This document shows, one piece after another, positions 1 to 8,900 of a stretch of 64,000 nucleotides of DNA. A program made the position numbers and the translations under genes. The stretch is taken from positions 14,427 through 78,426 of the forward strand of contig CAZLQF010000012.1 of the NCBI GenBank assembly GCA_964561545.1, given 5' to 3'. Within the stretch, counting starts at the first letter, position 1, and every line of letters begins with the position of its first letter. The DNA is from CAZLQF01 sp964561545 (GTDB lineage: Bacteria; Bacteroidota; Bacteroidia; CAILMK01; CAYYUA01). The notes under the pieces were generated by a model. It ran no database searches. It was not told where the DNA came from and worked only from the letters and a program-made list of their open reading frames with translations.

Positions 1-1985
1 CCAATTGGGGTGGTTTTTACTTTAATAATGATGTTGCCTTTAATCTGGGCGTTGGTTTTTTTGCCAAGCCTCATAACTTCGGGCGTGCTTGGTTTCCTTG
101 TAAGGATAACTTTAAAGAAAGGGCTACTTACAGCTTTGCCATTACCACTGATCCCGATAAAAAGGCATTTTGCAATGGCCACTTAGCAGATTCTGTTTAT
201 AAGAATGGCTCTATAACCTGGCATTACAAGATGGAGCAAAGCATCCCCTCCTATTTGGCATCTATGGTTGTTGGCGATTACAGCACAGTAAAATTAAAGC
301 ATTCCACCCGTATGGGTACTATTCCCATTGTTTATGGAGTCCAAGGATCAGATACCTCGAAAATGAAACAATCTTTTAGAAATATTCATGATGGGATCGA
401 TGCCTTTGTAGAGCATTACGGGCCGCACCAATTCGGAAAAGTTGGTTTTATTGAGGTGCCCTTTACCAACGGAGCCATGGAACATGCCACTAATATTGCT
501 TACCCAACCGATGCTGTGGATGGAACCTTAAACCAGGAAACGCTGTGGGCTCATGAGCTTTCCCATCATTGGTGGGGGAATTTGGTCACTTGCAGTTCAG
601 CTGAAGATATGTGGATCAACGAAGGCTGGGCTTCTTATTCTGAGAATTTATTCCTTGAATACAATTACGGCAAGGAGCGATACAGGGAAGCCGTACTTGA
701 CAATCATGATCAAGTTCTTTACCGGGCCCACCTGAGGGACGATGGTTTTCGGGCCCTATCTCCTATTCCCCACGATTACACTTACGGGAGTCATTCTTAT
801 AACAAGGGAGCTGATGTTGCCCATACCTTAAGGGCTTATTTAGGAGACAGCCTATTTTTTGAAGGCATCAATATGTTTCTTCAAAAAAATGCCTTTGATC
901 ACGCAAGTTCAAAGGACTTAAGAGACTCACTTACTAAATATACAGGTAAAGATCTTACCGATTTCTTTGATCAATGGGTCTTCAATCCAGGTTTTCCCCA
1001 TTTTGCCATTCAAGAATGGCAAGCAGAAAAAGATGCTAACTGGTATGAGATCTCCGGAACTATTGAGCAAAAACTCAGGCATGCTCCGGAATATTATACA
1101 GATGTTCCTTTAACCGTTACCTTTTTCAATGATCAGCGTGCAACCATGACCCGAAAGGTGAATGCTTCTGGTAAGCAAACCGATTTTAATTTTTCATTGC
1201 CAGCTGATTTTGAACCAACAATTGCTTTGCTGGATCGCTTTAATCAAATTAGTGATGCCCAATCCACCGTTGAAAAAACGATTGGTAGCACCGGAACGTA
1301 TGATATGGATGAAGGGCGCATGGACCTCTCTGTTAATGAGATTAGTGACTCTGCCAAAGTGATAATGCATCATCATTGGGTTCACGCAGGGCCTTTTAAA
1401 GGTAATAATCCAGGCATCAGACTGCATGATTATAGATACTGGACCATCAAAGGTTTATTCCCCAATAATTTTGAGATGGAAGGACAGATCCGCTATAGTG
1501 AAAACCAAAAGCTTGACCATACGCTTAACATCCAAAACGAAGACAGCTTAATGCTGATGCACAGAAGCAATCCGGCCGAAAATTGGCAGGAATATGAGCA
1601 TTATACCGTTAAACCTCTGAATACCACTGATGGAAATGGCCTCATCAATTTAAGCAAGGTTAAACATGGCGACTATTGCCTTGGGGTTCAGGATGATGAT
1701 GCTACAGGCTTGGATGATGCTGATCAAAATGGAAATGATGGCAGCAGTTTCAATATTTATCCCAATCCAACTAAAGATGGTTTTTATATAGATCCCGGAA
1801 ATCAAGAGTTAACAGCGCTACGATTGTTCAATTTATCGGGTCAATTGCTAAAAGAAGAAAAACCTCAACAAGTCCAATCTCGGATTTTTTGGGACACCTC
1901 GGATTATAAGCATGGCAGCTATATTATTGGCATCTACCAAAAAGAAGCAACACCAGTTTTTAAGCAGGTCCAAATACACGAGTAG
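1..1985 (+). CDS. M1 family aminopeptidase with T9SS sorting domain (5' end outside window)
   Basis: This is a secreted zinc aminopeptidase that would remove N-terminal residues from peptides outside the cell. The reading frame is open from base 3, and residues before the ATG at 231 (such as the FGRAWFPC stretch) belong to the family's N-terminal beta domain, so the gene starts upstream of the window. The zinc site is HELSHHWWGN (first His at 552) followed by NEGW, giving HExxH-x18-E. The substrate-binding GAMEN motif reads GAMEH (about 471). The last ~75 residues (from about 1753) begin NIYPNPTKDGF and have the type A type IX secretion sorting-domain pattern, so the protein should be exported by T9SS and attached to the surface or released. 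Between catalysis and sorting there is about 200 residues without a recognised domain. No terminator is evident after the stop. Confidence 0.93.
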   Translation, partial: NWGGFYFNNDVAFNLGVGFFAKPHNFGRAWFPCKDNFKERATYSFAITTDPDKKAFCNGHLADSVYKNGSITWHYKMEQSIPSYLASMVVGDYSTVKLKHSTRMGTIPIVYGVQGSDTSKMKQSFRNIHDGIDAFVEHYGPHQFGKVGFIEVPFTNGAMEHATNIAYPTDAVDGTLNQETLWAHELSHHWWGNLVTCSSAEDMWINEGWASYSENLFLEYNYGKERYREAVLDNHDQVLYRAHLRDDGFRALSPIPHDYTYGSHSYNKGADVAHTLRAYLGDSLFFEGINMFLQKNAFDHASSKDLRDSLTKYTGKDLTDFFDQWVFNPGFPHFAIQEWQAEKDANWYEISGTIEQKLRHAPEYYTDVPLTVTFFNDQRATMTRKVNASGKQTDFNFSLPADFEPTIALLDRFNQISDAQSTVEKTIGSTGTYDMDEGRMDLSVNEISDSAKVIMHHHWVHAGPFKGNNPGIRLHDYRYWTIKGLFPNNFEMEGQIRYSENQKLDHTLNIQNEDSLMLMHRSNPAENWQEYEHYTVKPLNTTDGNGLINLSKVKHGDYCLGVQDDDATGLDDADQNGNDGSSFNIYPNPTKDGFYIDPGNQELTALRLFNLSGQLLKEEKPQQVQSRIFWDTSDYKHGSYIIGIYQKEATPVFKQVQIHE

Positions 1986-2105
1986 TTAATGCTTTAAGTT
2001 CTTACATAGTTTGATTGATTGGTGTAAGTTTTAAAGGTCAGATAAGGACAGCTTTTGATCCATCTGCGGGGAAGCAAATGGGCAAGAAAGTATCATATCT
2101 AAGCT

Positions 2106-3284
2106 CTAACCACGCTCATTCAATGCTTGCTGCAATGTAAGGTAAAGGTATTTGTTAAGCCATTGGCCTTTTTTGCTGGTTAAAGTACTTTTGATGGCTT
2201 GAGGTTTGGCCCAAAATAAGATGGTCGGATTTAAAACAATACCTTCCATTTCTGGACGGAAGACCATGCCAAGACCCTTGACTTTTGGTTTAAGCATAAA
2301 TCCTTCAGTGTTCGTTTGCCATTCTTCCAGAATTCGGTATTTGTGAATATCAAAATGTTGCAAAGGTTTTTTGATCACCGTGTCTTTTAAAACTGAAGGT
2401 TCTTGAGGATTGGGCTGATATTTGACAGATTGCTCAGTGGTTCCCCTATCTTTTATTTCCTTACTGTTATAAGTTTGCTTTAATTGATCACTCTCAAATG
2501 CTTTAATTTGATCATTGTGGGCAGCTTGGAATATTTTTTGGTGAACCTGATCAAACATCCGGTCAACTCCTAATATTTCATGGGCCTCGGTTTTGAAAGT
2601 AATCGAGCGCTTGGTCAAGTGTTTTTTGTTTTCATGTTGCTCTGGCATGGACATCTCTATGGTCTCTGCTGTATTTTGAAGCTGTGTTTTTAAAGTTTCT
2701 AAAACGAAATTGTAGAATTTTTCATAAAGTTGCGCTTCCCAGTTGCTTTTCAGATTACTTAAAGCCACATAAAAGACGGGTTGTTGATCCAATTGGATTC
2801 CCATTACCTGGGGTGCAATCAGAGGTTCAATGATGATGTCTTTGATACCACCTGATAAAGACGACTGTTGCCATTGCCATATAGGCTTGAATTGATACCC
2901 TATCAAGGGAAAATTGGCAGCCAGGGCTTTTTTTGTTTTATCTAAATGGAGGGCGCTGTCCTTAATGTTTTCTAATAAATTTAACCTTTTAGCGATTTGA
3001 TAGGGATTGCCGCGCTTAGTTAAACTGTCTGATTGGTAAACTTGCAGATTTTCCTGAAGCGCATCTTGAATTAACCGCTTATGAAGGGAGGTGTCAATAT
3101 TTTGGATCTGAAAAGAAGTAGTGTCATCAAAAATATACTTGAATTGGGTTTGCTGGTTAAATGGGATTTCCACACCCTCAACTTCTTTTAATTCAGTATT
3201 GGGTTTTTGATTGGAATTACAACCAGATAAAATTAAAGTTGCAATTAAAAGTATTAATAAAACTTTTGGATTTTTCTTTATCAT
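2106..3284 (-). CDS. Predicted lipoprotein of unknown function
   Basis: The 392-residue product starts with a lipoprotein signal: a lysine-rich start, a hydrophobic stretch and the lipobox LSGC. I took the ATG at 3284 because it gives this signal directly; an in-frame ATG at 3329 would add 15 residues ahead of it. The mature protein should be anchored in the outer or inner membrane facing the periplasm. I do not recognise the family. The C-terminal half (IFQAAHNDQIKAF, then HKYRILEEWQTN, then VFRPEMEGI and FWAKP) faintly resembles the pattern of GldN-type gliding/T9SS proteins; this is only an impression and needs a profile search. The gene is convergent with the upstream M1 peptidase and is separated from egtD by a repeat-rich gap. 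Confidence 0.7.
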   Translation of the reverse strand: MIKKNPKVLLILLIATLILSGCNSNQKPNTELKEVEGVEIPFNQQTQFKYIFDDTTSFQIQNIDTSLHKRLIQDALQENLQVYQSDSLTKRGNPYQIAKRLNLLENIKDSALHLDKTKKALAANFPLIGYQFKPIWQWQQSSLSGGIKDIIIEPLIAPQVMGIQLDQQPVFYVALSNLKSNWEAQLYEKFYNFVLETLKTQLQNTAETIEMSMPEQHENKKHLTKRSITFKTEAHEILGVDRMFDQVHQKIFQAAHNDQIKAFESDQLKQTYNSKEIKDRGTTEQSVKYQPNPQEPSVLKDTVIKKPLQHFDIHKYRILEEWQTNTEGFMLKPKVKGLGMVFRPEMEGIVLNPTILFWAKPQAIKSTLTSKKGQWLNKYLYLTLQQALNERG

Positions 3285-3317
3285 AATGGCGCCTGAATTG
3301 GTGTTTGTTTTAAAATT

Positions 3318-3529
3318 ACAAAGGAGCACAAAGTTATCGCAACTTTTGCTTATTATCCAATTGCCCTTAGTGAGCCTTTGCGAATGGCCTTTATTAGCCT
3401 TCGGAGTAAGTTCTTAATCACCACTAAGGAGCGCAAAGTTGTTTCACAAAGGAGCACAAAGTTATTTTAAACGTTGCTTATTATCCAATTACCCTTAGTA
3501 AGCTTTTGTGAATGGCCTTTGTTAGCCTT
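3318..3529. repeat. Two-copy imperfect 84-bp direct repeat, intergenic
   Basis: Bases 3318-3401 and 3446-3529 are two 84-bp copies with about 11 differences, offset by 128 bp. Both begin ACAAAGGAGCACAAAGTTAT and end TTAGCCTT. The 44-bp spacer carries a third short piece (AAGGAGCGCAAAGTT, 3426-3440). The copies sit between the lipoprotein gene and egtD, where the lipoprotein promoter would be expected. The core word resembles the hairpin at 26559-26614. Confidence 0.8.
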
Positions 3530-3544
3530 GGTGGTTAAAATTGC

Positions 3545-4537
3545 TTACTCTAAAACTTTCCAGATAGCATCCACAAAGTAGTTCTTGGAATCTGTTAATA
3601 TTTGATGGTTCAGAAAACCTGTTTCAGCGGCCAGATGGGATATCTCTTGTTCACTAAACTTAAAGGAACTTTCGGTATGGATGGGTTCCCAACTATCAAA
3701 AAATACCGTCATATCGAGTTGAGGAATCTTGACTTCTTGGTTTTGCTTCGAGATTACAAAACTTTGAACCGCTCCCAATACAGGATTGTAAGCGGCATAA
3801 AACATGTAATTATCCACATTAAAGTCAGCACCCAATTCGCGGTTGATCCGGTTTAAAATATTCAGGTTGAAACTTGCTGTAATATTCCGTGCATCATTGT
3901 AGGCATTGTTAAGCACTTCAATTTCTTTTTTAAGATCAAAGCCAATAACCACATAATCCCCTTTGTTGATACTGCTTTGAAGTTTTTTCAAAAAATTTAA
4001 TCTTTCCTGGATTTGGAAGTTTCCAATATTAGAACCCAGGAACAGGATCAAATTACGCCTTGAAGAATTGTGCTTAATCCAGTTCAATGCTTCAAAGTAA
4101 TCGGCCGTAAGTCCTTCTACATTGAGCTTTGGATATTGGTATTGGCAATGGCTAACCAACTCGTCAACCGCCCATTGAGAAATATCAACGGGATAAAAAG
4201 TAAAGTCCAAATTTTGATTTTGCAATTCAGTAAGGAGCAATTCTGTTTTCTTGCCATTGCCCGCTCCCAATTCAATAAGGTTGAAGGGTTCATCCCCAAT
4301 CGCTTGACTTATATATGAAGCCTTATTTTGGAGTATCTCGAACTCAGCATTGGTTACATAATACTCCTCCAATCCCATAATTTGCTCAAAAAGTTGACTG
4401 CCCTTGTCATCATATAAATATTTAGCCGAAAGCCTTTTAGGCTTGGATGTTAAGCCAATTTTTACATTCTCTTCAAGGCTTTCACTTTCGGGTGGCTCCA
4501 GGTTCTCTACGCTTGAAAAATAACTCAAAGGTTCCAT
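3545..4537 (-). CDS. egtD: L-histidine N-alpha-methyltransferase (EgtD)
   Basis: EgtD trimethylates histidine with three S-adenosylmethionine molecules to make hercynine, the first step of ergothioneine synthesis; it acts in the cytoplasm. The 330-residue protein has the family length. Visible marks are the N-terminal SAKYLYDDKGSQLFEQI stretch with GLEEYYVTNAE, the SAM-binding LIELGAGNGKKTELLL, and LFLGSNIGNF. The gene follows egtB by 6 bp on the same strand, so the two are co-transcribed and the pair confirms each call. No egtA, egtC or egtE lies nearby. Confidence 0.95.
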   Translation of the reverse strand: MEPLSYFSSVENLEPPESESLEENVKIGLTSKPKRLSAKYLYDDKGSQLFEQIMGLEEYYVTNAEFEILQNKASYISQAIGDEPFNLIELGAGNGKKTELLLTELQNQNLDFTFYPVDISQWAVDELVSHCQYQYPKLNVEGLTADYFEALNWIKHNSSRRNLILFLGSNIGNFQIQERLNFLKKLQSSINKGDYVVIGFDLKKEIEVLNNAYNDARNITASFNLNILNRINRELGADFNVDNYMFYAAYNPVLGAVQSFVISKQNQEVKIPQLDMTVFFDSWEPIHTESSFKFSEQEISHLAAETGFLNHQILTDSKNYFVDAIWKVLE

Positions 4538-4543
4538 AGCACA

Positions 4544-5815
4544 CTATTTAATATCATCAGCAAGTCGAATTCCTGTAAACTGGAACTTGGTAGCCGGTCC
4601 GAAGAAATTGCGATAAGACAATCTGAAATGATTGTAAGGAGTTGCACAAGATCCGCCCCTCAGCACCATTTGGTTAATCATAAACTTTCCATTGTATTCC
4701 CCGAGTGCACCTGGAGCTTGTTTATAGCCAGGATAAGGCAAGTAGCTGCTATAAGTCCATTCCCAACTATTGCCATAAATTTGGTTTAGTTGGTTTTTAG
4801 AAGATGGTTTTGAAAGGGGTACAGGATGGAAATTTTCTTGGTCAACATAATTACCATCGGTCAAATCAGGTGAAGTTTTGCTTGCTGCAACTTCCCACTC
4901 AAATTCTGTGGGCAATCTTTTACCTTTCCATGTGGCAAATGCTTCCGCTTCATAAAACGAAATGTGAGTGACCGGGGCATCTGGATTTAGTTTTTTCAAA
5001 CCCGCCAGGGTCATTTCATGCCATTCACCGTCTATTTGATACCAATAAAGCGGTGCTTTTTTGTTTTGCTCTTCTACCCAGTAGTAACCATCCTCAAGCC
5101 AATATTTAAAATCATCGTAGCCACCTGCCTCTATAAATTCAAGAAACTCGCCATTGGTTACCAATCTGTTTTGAATTTGGAAGTCATTCAGGTAAAATTT
5201 ATGAACAGGACGCTCATTGTCCATATGAAATTCATTCCCTTTATAGCCAATATCGTAAAGGCCACCTTCTATCGGTATAAAATCATCATTCAAACCTGAT
5301 TGCTTCTCCAATTCCCCGTTGCCATCCGTATAAACCGGTCTCAGCGGATTCATTGAAAAAATGTATTTGATATCTGTTAATAGCAATTCCTGGTGCTGCT
5401 GCTCATGGTTGGCACCAAGGATCACAAGGTTTTTAAAATTTTCCCATTGATCCTGAGGTATGTTCATCATTGCATCCTGCATGCAGGAATCAATGGAAGA
5501 ACGATACTTATAAATTTCATCCACCGTAGGCCTGGTAAGGAAACCACGTTCACTTCGTTCCCATTTCTCTCCGATTGAGTGATAGTAAGAATTGAACAAG
5601 TAGTTAAATTGCGGATGAAAAGACTTATAACCGTTTAAGAACTTTTCCAGTAAGAAAGTTTCAAAAAACCACGTGGTATGAGCAAGGTGCCATCTTGGAG
5701 GGCTTACCTCTGTTATCGGTTGTGGTATGTAATCTTCTGTATTTAGAGGTTTACAAAGATCTTCTGTTTGTTGCCTGGTTTGGTTGTAATATGCCAAAAG
5801 TTCCTCGCGGTCCAT
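4544..5815 (-). CDS. egtB: Hercynine oxygenase / ergothioneine sulfoxide synthase (EgtB)
   Basis: EgtB is a non-haem iron enzyme that joins the sulfur of a thiol (cysteine or gamma-glutamylcysteine) to hercynine using O2. The 423-residue protein has an N-terminal DinB-like helical domain with His46 (RWHLAH) and the HEQQHQE motif (His137 and His141), the expected three iron ligands. It then has a C-terminal formylglycine-generating-enzyme-like domain ending NSWEWTYSSY, LRGGSCATP and FTGIRLADD. Length and architecture fit. Because no gamma-glutamylcysteine synthetase (EgtA) or amidohydrolase (EgtC) is next to it, the enzyme may use cysteine directly, as reported for some EgtB types; that is inference. 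The start at 5815 gives the usual N terminus. The 100-bp gap to the upstream kinase gene suggests its own promoter. Confidence 0.95.
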   Translation of the reverse strand: MDREELLAYYNQTRQQTEDLCKPLNTEDYIPQPITEVSPPRWHLAHTTWFFETFLLEKFLNGYKSFHPQFNYLFNSYYHSIGEKWERSERGFLTRPTVDEIYKYRSSIDSCMQDAMMNIPQDQWENFKNLVILGANHEQQHQELLLTDIKYIFSMNPLRPVYTDGNGELEKQSGLNDDFIPIEGGLYDIGYKGNEFHMDNERPVHKFYLNDFQIQNRLVTNGEFLEFIEAGGYDDFKYWLEDGYYWVEEQNKKAPLYWYQIDGEWHEMTLAGLKKLNPDAPVTHISFYEAEAFATWKGKRLPTEFEWEVAASKTSPDLTDGNYVDQENFHPVPLSKPSSKNQLNQIYGNSWEWTYSSYLPYPGYKQAPGALGEYNGKFMINQMVLRGGSCATPYNHFRLSYRNFFGPATKFQFTGIRLADDIK

Positions 5816-5915
5816 AAAAATTTATATTTTGAAAATTTACACCTTTTAACATTAAAAACAAATTATTGTTTAAGGGCCAATATTAGCAATAAAGTTATCG
5901 AATTAATGTCAAATT

Positions 5916-6545
5916 CTAAACACTTAAGATGTTAAGTTTTTTGGGATAATCCGTTTTAAGTATTTGTTGGATGGCATCCAACACTTTGCTGTCATTTTTA
6001 AAATCTTTACCACTAACATCAGCTACCACAATCCGTTTTTCGTCTAACCTTTTAAAGTAATTGAAATAATAATCCTGGATGTTCTGAAGGTAATTTTTTT
6101 GAATGCTTTGCTCAAAAGGCCTTCCACGGAAGTGAATTTGTTCCATGATCTCATCAACCGGGCGGTGAAGGTATAGAATAAGGTCCGGATGCATGATCTG
6201 GTAGGTAAATATATCGAACAACCTTTTTAGCAAAAGATACTGTTCATTGTTCAAATTATTGCGGGCAAATATTAAGGACTTATCGAAAAAATAATCTGAG
6301 ACGATTTGTTGTTGAAACAAGTCAGCTTCAGAAGCAAAAGCATTCAATTGTTGATAGCGCTCTACCAAAAAGCTTACTTCTAATGGAAAAGCATATCTAT
6401 TGGGGTTTTCGTAAAACTTAGGAAGGTAACTATTATCCGTAAATTCTTCCTGAATGAGCTGAGCGTTGTTGGTATTGGCTAATAGTTTGGAGAGTTCAGT
6501 TTTACCGGCACCAATGTTGCCTTCGATGGCTACGAAGTTGTACAT
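5916..6545 (-). CDS. Deoxynucleoside kinase (dNK/dAK-dGK family)
   Basis: The enzyme phosphorylates deoxynucleosides with ATP in nucleotide salvage. The 209-residue product starts with the P-loop EGNIGAGKTELSKLL. It then has the family's FLVERYQQL segment in the position of the (D/E)RS motif, and a lid region LYLHRPVDEIMEQIHFRGR. Substrate preference (dA/dG or broader) cannot be read from the sequence. It lies 3 bp after folK on the same strand and ends the aldehyde dehydrogenase-folK-kinase operon. folK and this kinase family are often neighbours in Bacteroidota. Confidence 0.88.
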   Translation of the reverse strand: MYNFVAIEGNIGAGKTELSKLLANTNNAQLIQEEFTDNSYLPKFYENPNRYAFPLEVSFLVERYQQLNAFASEADLFQQQIVSDYFFDKSLIFARNNLNNEQYLLLKRLFDIFTYQIMHPDLILYLHRPVDEIMEQIHFRGRPFEQSIQKNYLQNIQDYYFNYFKRLDEKRIVVADVSGKDFKNDSKVLDAIQQILKTDYPKKLNILSV

Positions 6546-6548
6546 GAT

Positions 6549-7055
6549 TTAGGAGTAATCAAGGTTTTCTACTGGCTCAAATACCGTAGCACCTAATGGA
6601 TCTGGCGATTCTTTGAGCAGTTGTTCAATGGTTTTATTCAAGGTAGGGTGCACTAGTTCCGATGCTATTTCCTTAAGAGGTATTAAGGTGAAGTTTCGCT
6701 CATGCAAAGCCGGGTGGGGTATTTGAAGGTCCGCTTGATTGAAAACCTCGCTACCATAAAACAAGATATCAATGTCAATGGTCCTTGACCCCCATTTTTC
6801 GAACCGTTTTCTTTGAAGGTCTTTTTCGATCTGCTTATTAACCTCCATGATCCTGTCAGGAACCATTACTGATTCAAGCACCAACACCTGGTTCAAAAAT
6901 ACCGGTTGGTTAGATTTTCCCCATGGCTCCGTTTCATAGATTGAGGAAGCTTGCTTAATGGGCCCCACTTTGTTTTTGAGGATTTTAGCAGAATATTCAA
7001 GGGCATGCAACCGATCTCCAAGATTGCTACCCATTAGTATGTAGACTTTTGCCAA
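6549..7055 (-). CDS. folK: 2-amino-4-hydroxy-6-hydroxymethyldihydropteridine pyrophosphokinase (FolK, TTG start)
   Basis: FolK transfers pyrophosphate from ATP to 6-hydroxymethyl-dihydropterin in folate synthesis. The 168-residue protein shows MGSNLGDRLHALE near the N terminus, SSIYETEPWG, and the signature RTIDIDILFYG. The natural N terminus (AKVYILMGSN, like other FolK proteins) requires a TTG start at 7055. The ATG at 7034 would cut off the first beta strand. The TTG is backed by a full Shine-Dalgarno sequence at 7062-7069. The gene lies 25 bp after the aldehyde dehydrogenase gene and 3 bp before the kinase. Confidence 0.94.
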   Translation of the reverse strand: MAKVYILMGSNLGDRLHALEYSAKILKNKVGPIKQASSIYETEPWGKSNQPVFLNQVLVLESVMVPDRIMEVNKQIEKDLQRKRFEKWGSRTIDIDILFYGSEVFNQADLQIPHPALHERNFTLIPLKEIASELVHPTLNKTIEQLLKESPDPLGATVFEPVENLDYS

Positions 7056-7061
7056 AGTAAT

Positions 7062-7069
7062 ACCTCCTT
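7062..7069 (-). promoter_or_regulatory. Strong Shine-Dalgarno site for the folK TTG start
   Basis: On the minus strand the bases read AAGGAGGT, a full match to the anti-Shine-Dalgarno end of 16S rRNA, with 6 bases before the TTG at 7055. Such sites are rare in Bacteroidota, and this one decides the start of folK. Confidence 0.75.
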
Positions 7070-7080
7070 ACTAATTAAAC

Positions 7081-8445
7081 TTAAAATACATTAACGGTTT
7101 TGACGTTGAGAAATTCCTTTATTCCGAATTCTGATAATTCCCGACCGTAACCTGATTTTTTAACTCCGCCAAATGGTATATGGGGATCAGATTTGACCAT
7201 TCCATTAATAGCAATGGTTCCAGTTTCAATTGCTCGCCCTACTAATTTCGCTTTTTCAATATCTCCACTCCAAATAGCGGCTCCCAAACCATATTGGGTA
7301 TCATTGGCAAGCTCAATAGCTTCTTCTTGATTTTCTACTACAAAAAGAGCGGCCACAGGACCAAACAACTCCTCATGGTAAGCTGGCATGTTTGGTTTAA
7401 CGTTCGTTATAACAGTAGGATTGTAGTAATAACCTTGACCTTCAGGCTTGCTTCCTCCTATCAGCACTTTAGCTCCGGCATTAACCGATTCATTCACCTG
7501 CCGTTCCAGGTTGCTCAACAAGTCTTTCCGTGCTAAAGGGCCAAGGTAGTTGTTTTTATCTTCCGGATTTCCTACTTTTAAGTTCCTTATCTGGGTTAAA
7601 AATTTATTAGTAAAGGAGTCGGCAACTCCTTTTTCAATTATAAATCGTTTAGCAGCAATGCAGCTTTGACCAGAATTTTGCATGCGAGCAGTTGCAGCTT
7701 CTTTGGCAGCCTCTTCTAAATTGGCATCATTCAACACAATGAAGGGATCGCTACCGCCAAGCTCTAAAACAGTTTTTTTGATGTGCTTGCCGGCCTCACT
7801 AGCAACAGCGCTTCCGGCACCATCACTGCCCGTTAAAGTAACGCCCTTAACCGCTGGATGGGCAATCACTTGATTGGATTGTTCGTAATCAATGAACAAG
7901 GATTGAAAGACAGACTCAGGAAAACCAGCTTTTGAAAAAAGTTTATCGATGTTAAGGGCGCATTCCGGAACATTAGGTGCATGCTTTAAAAGCGTGGTAT
8001 TACCAGCCATTATAGCAGGTGCAGCGTAGCGGAAAAACTGCCAATAAGGGAAATTCCAAGGCATGATCCCGTATATCACTCCAAGCGGTTCAAATGTAAT
8101 GTAGCTATCCTTGTTCTTTAGATTTTTGAATTGCTCTTGAAGGAAACTTTTAGCATTTTGAGCATAATACCGGCACACAAAAGCACATTTCTCAATTTCT
8201 CCCACTGATTGAGCTATTGGTTTACCCATTTCCTTGGTAATGCTTTGAGCATGCATTTTTTTATCAGCCTCTAATACATCCGCAAGCTGATTCATCATTT
8301 TTTCCCGCTGCTCATAGGTAAATTTATGCCAACTGAGAAAAGCATCATGGGCTTTATCAATTTTACGCTCAAGCTCCTCATTGTCTATTAATTCGTAAGT
8401 TTTGATCAGCTCCTCAGTAGCTGGGTTTAATGTTTGAAATTCCAT
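7081..8445 (-). CDS. NAD(P)-dependent aldehyde dehydrogenase, succinate-semialdehyde type
   Basis: The enzyme oxidises an aldehyde, probably succinate semialdehyde, to the acid with NAD or NADP in the cytoplasm. The 454-residue product has the full family fold: IMPWNFPYWQ (cofactor entry), the catalytic glutamate in LELGGSDPF, the catalytic cysteine in NSGQSCIAAKRF, and the closing LFGPVAALF and FGGVKKSGYGREL. This length and the Bacteroidota context match short GabD-like enzymes; the substrate is inferred. It is the first gene of the operon with folK and the deoxynucleoside kinase, and a good promoter lies just upstream. Confidence 0.9.
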   Translation of the reverse strand: MEFQTLNPATEELIKTYELIDNEELERKIDKAHDAFLSWHKFTYEQREKMMNQLADVLEADKKMHAQSITKEMGKPIAQSVGEIEKCAFVCRYYAQNAKSFLQEQFKNLKNKDSYITFEPLGVIYGIMPWNFPYWQFFRYAAPAIMAGNTTLLKHAPNVPECALNIDKLFSKAGFPESVFQSLFIDYEQSNQVIAHPAVKGVTLTGSDGAGSAVASEAGKHIKKTVLELGGSDPFIVLNDANLEEAAKEAATARMQNSGQSCIAAKRFIIEKGVADSFTNKFLTQIRNLKVGNPEDKNNYLGPLARKDLLSNLERQVNESVNAGAKVLIGGSKPEGQGYYYNPTVITNVKPNMPAYHEELFGPVAALFVVENQEEAIELANDTQYGLGAAIWSGDIEKAKLVGRAIETGTIAINGMVKSDPHIPFGGVKKSGYGRELSEFGIKEFLNVKTVNVF

Positions 8446-8461
8446 AACGCTTCCTTTAGTG

Positions 8462-8493
8462 CAAAATTAGCGGTTAATTTTTCTTTCTCTAAA
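8462..8493 (-). promoter_or_regulatory. Bacteroidota-type promoter for the aldehyde dehydrogenase-folK-kinase operon
   Basis: The minus strand carries TAATTTTG (8462-8469), a match to TAnnTTTG, and TTTA (8490-8493) 20 bases upstream, one mismatch from the TTTG -33 element. Transcription would begin about 10 bases before the ATG at 8445. Confidence 0.6.
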
Positions 8494-8654
8494 TTTTGGA
8501 AAACCTTTTTAGGATCGTTGGCTGTAGGCAAGTATGCTTTAATAGCTTGGCACAGCTTTATTCCATTGACTATAAAAATGCCTTCACTTGCGCTCAACAT
8601 TCAAGGAGATCTGTGGCAAGTGTTACAACATCCAAAATTGCAACGAACTCATAA

Positions 8655-8882
8655 TCAGGAAAAAAACTTTTGATACAACCACATCAATACACTTAGGACA
8701 ATGCTTAGCAATAGCATGCTTGCAAGTGGTATATAGACTTGAAAATTATCTCTTTTTATATGAATATCCCCGGGTAAATTCCCGAACCAACTTAGCTTGT
8801 CTCCTGCCAGCCATACAATAAGGCCAATGACCAAAAGCAAACCTCCAACGAGGATCAGTATTTTTCCCATCTGCTGCATCAT
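8655..8882 (-). CDS. DUF2905 small membrane protein
   Basis: The 75-residue protein has two membrane segments (about residues 7-26 and 50-70) around the conserved core SWFGNLPGDIHIKRDNF, which marks DUF2905. The function of this family is unknown. The start at 8882 (or the next ATG at 8870) keeps the first helix. A TAATTTTG -7 element lies at 8893-8900 on the same strand, so the gene is transcribed alone with a leader of only a few bases. Confidence 0.88.
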   Translation of the reverse strand: MMQQMGKILILVGGLLLVIGLIVWLAGDKLSWFGNLPGDIHIKRDNFQVYIPLASMLLLSIVLSVLMWLYQKFFS

Positions 8883-8892
8883 AAATACCTTG

Positions 8893-8900
8893 CAAAATTA
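8893..8900 (-). promoter_or_regulatory. -7 promoter element for the DUF2905 gene
   Basis: TAATTTTG on the minus strand matches TAnnTTTG. No clear -33 element is seen. The predicted transcript starts about 5 bases before the start codon. Confidence 0.45.
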
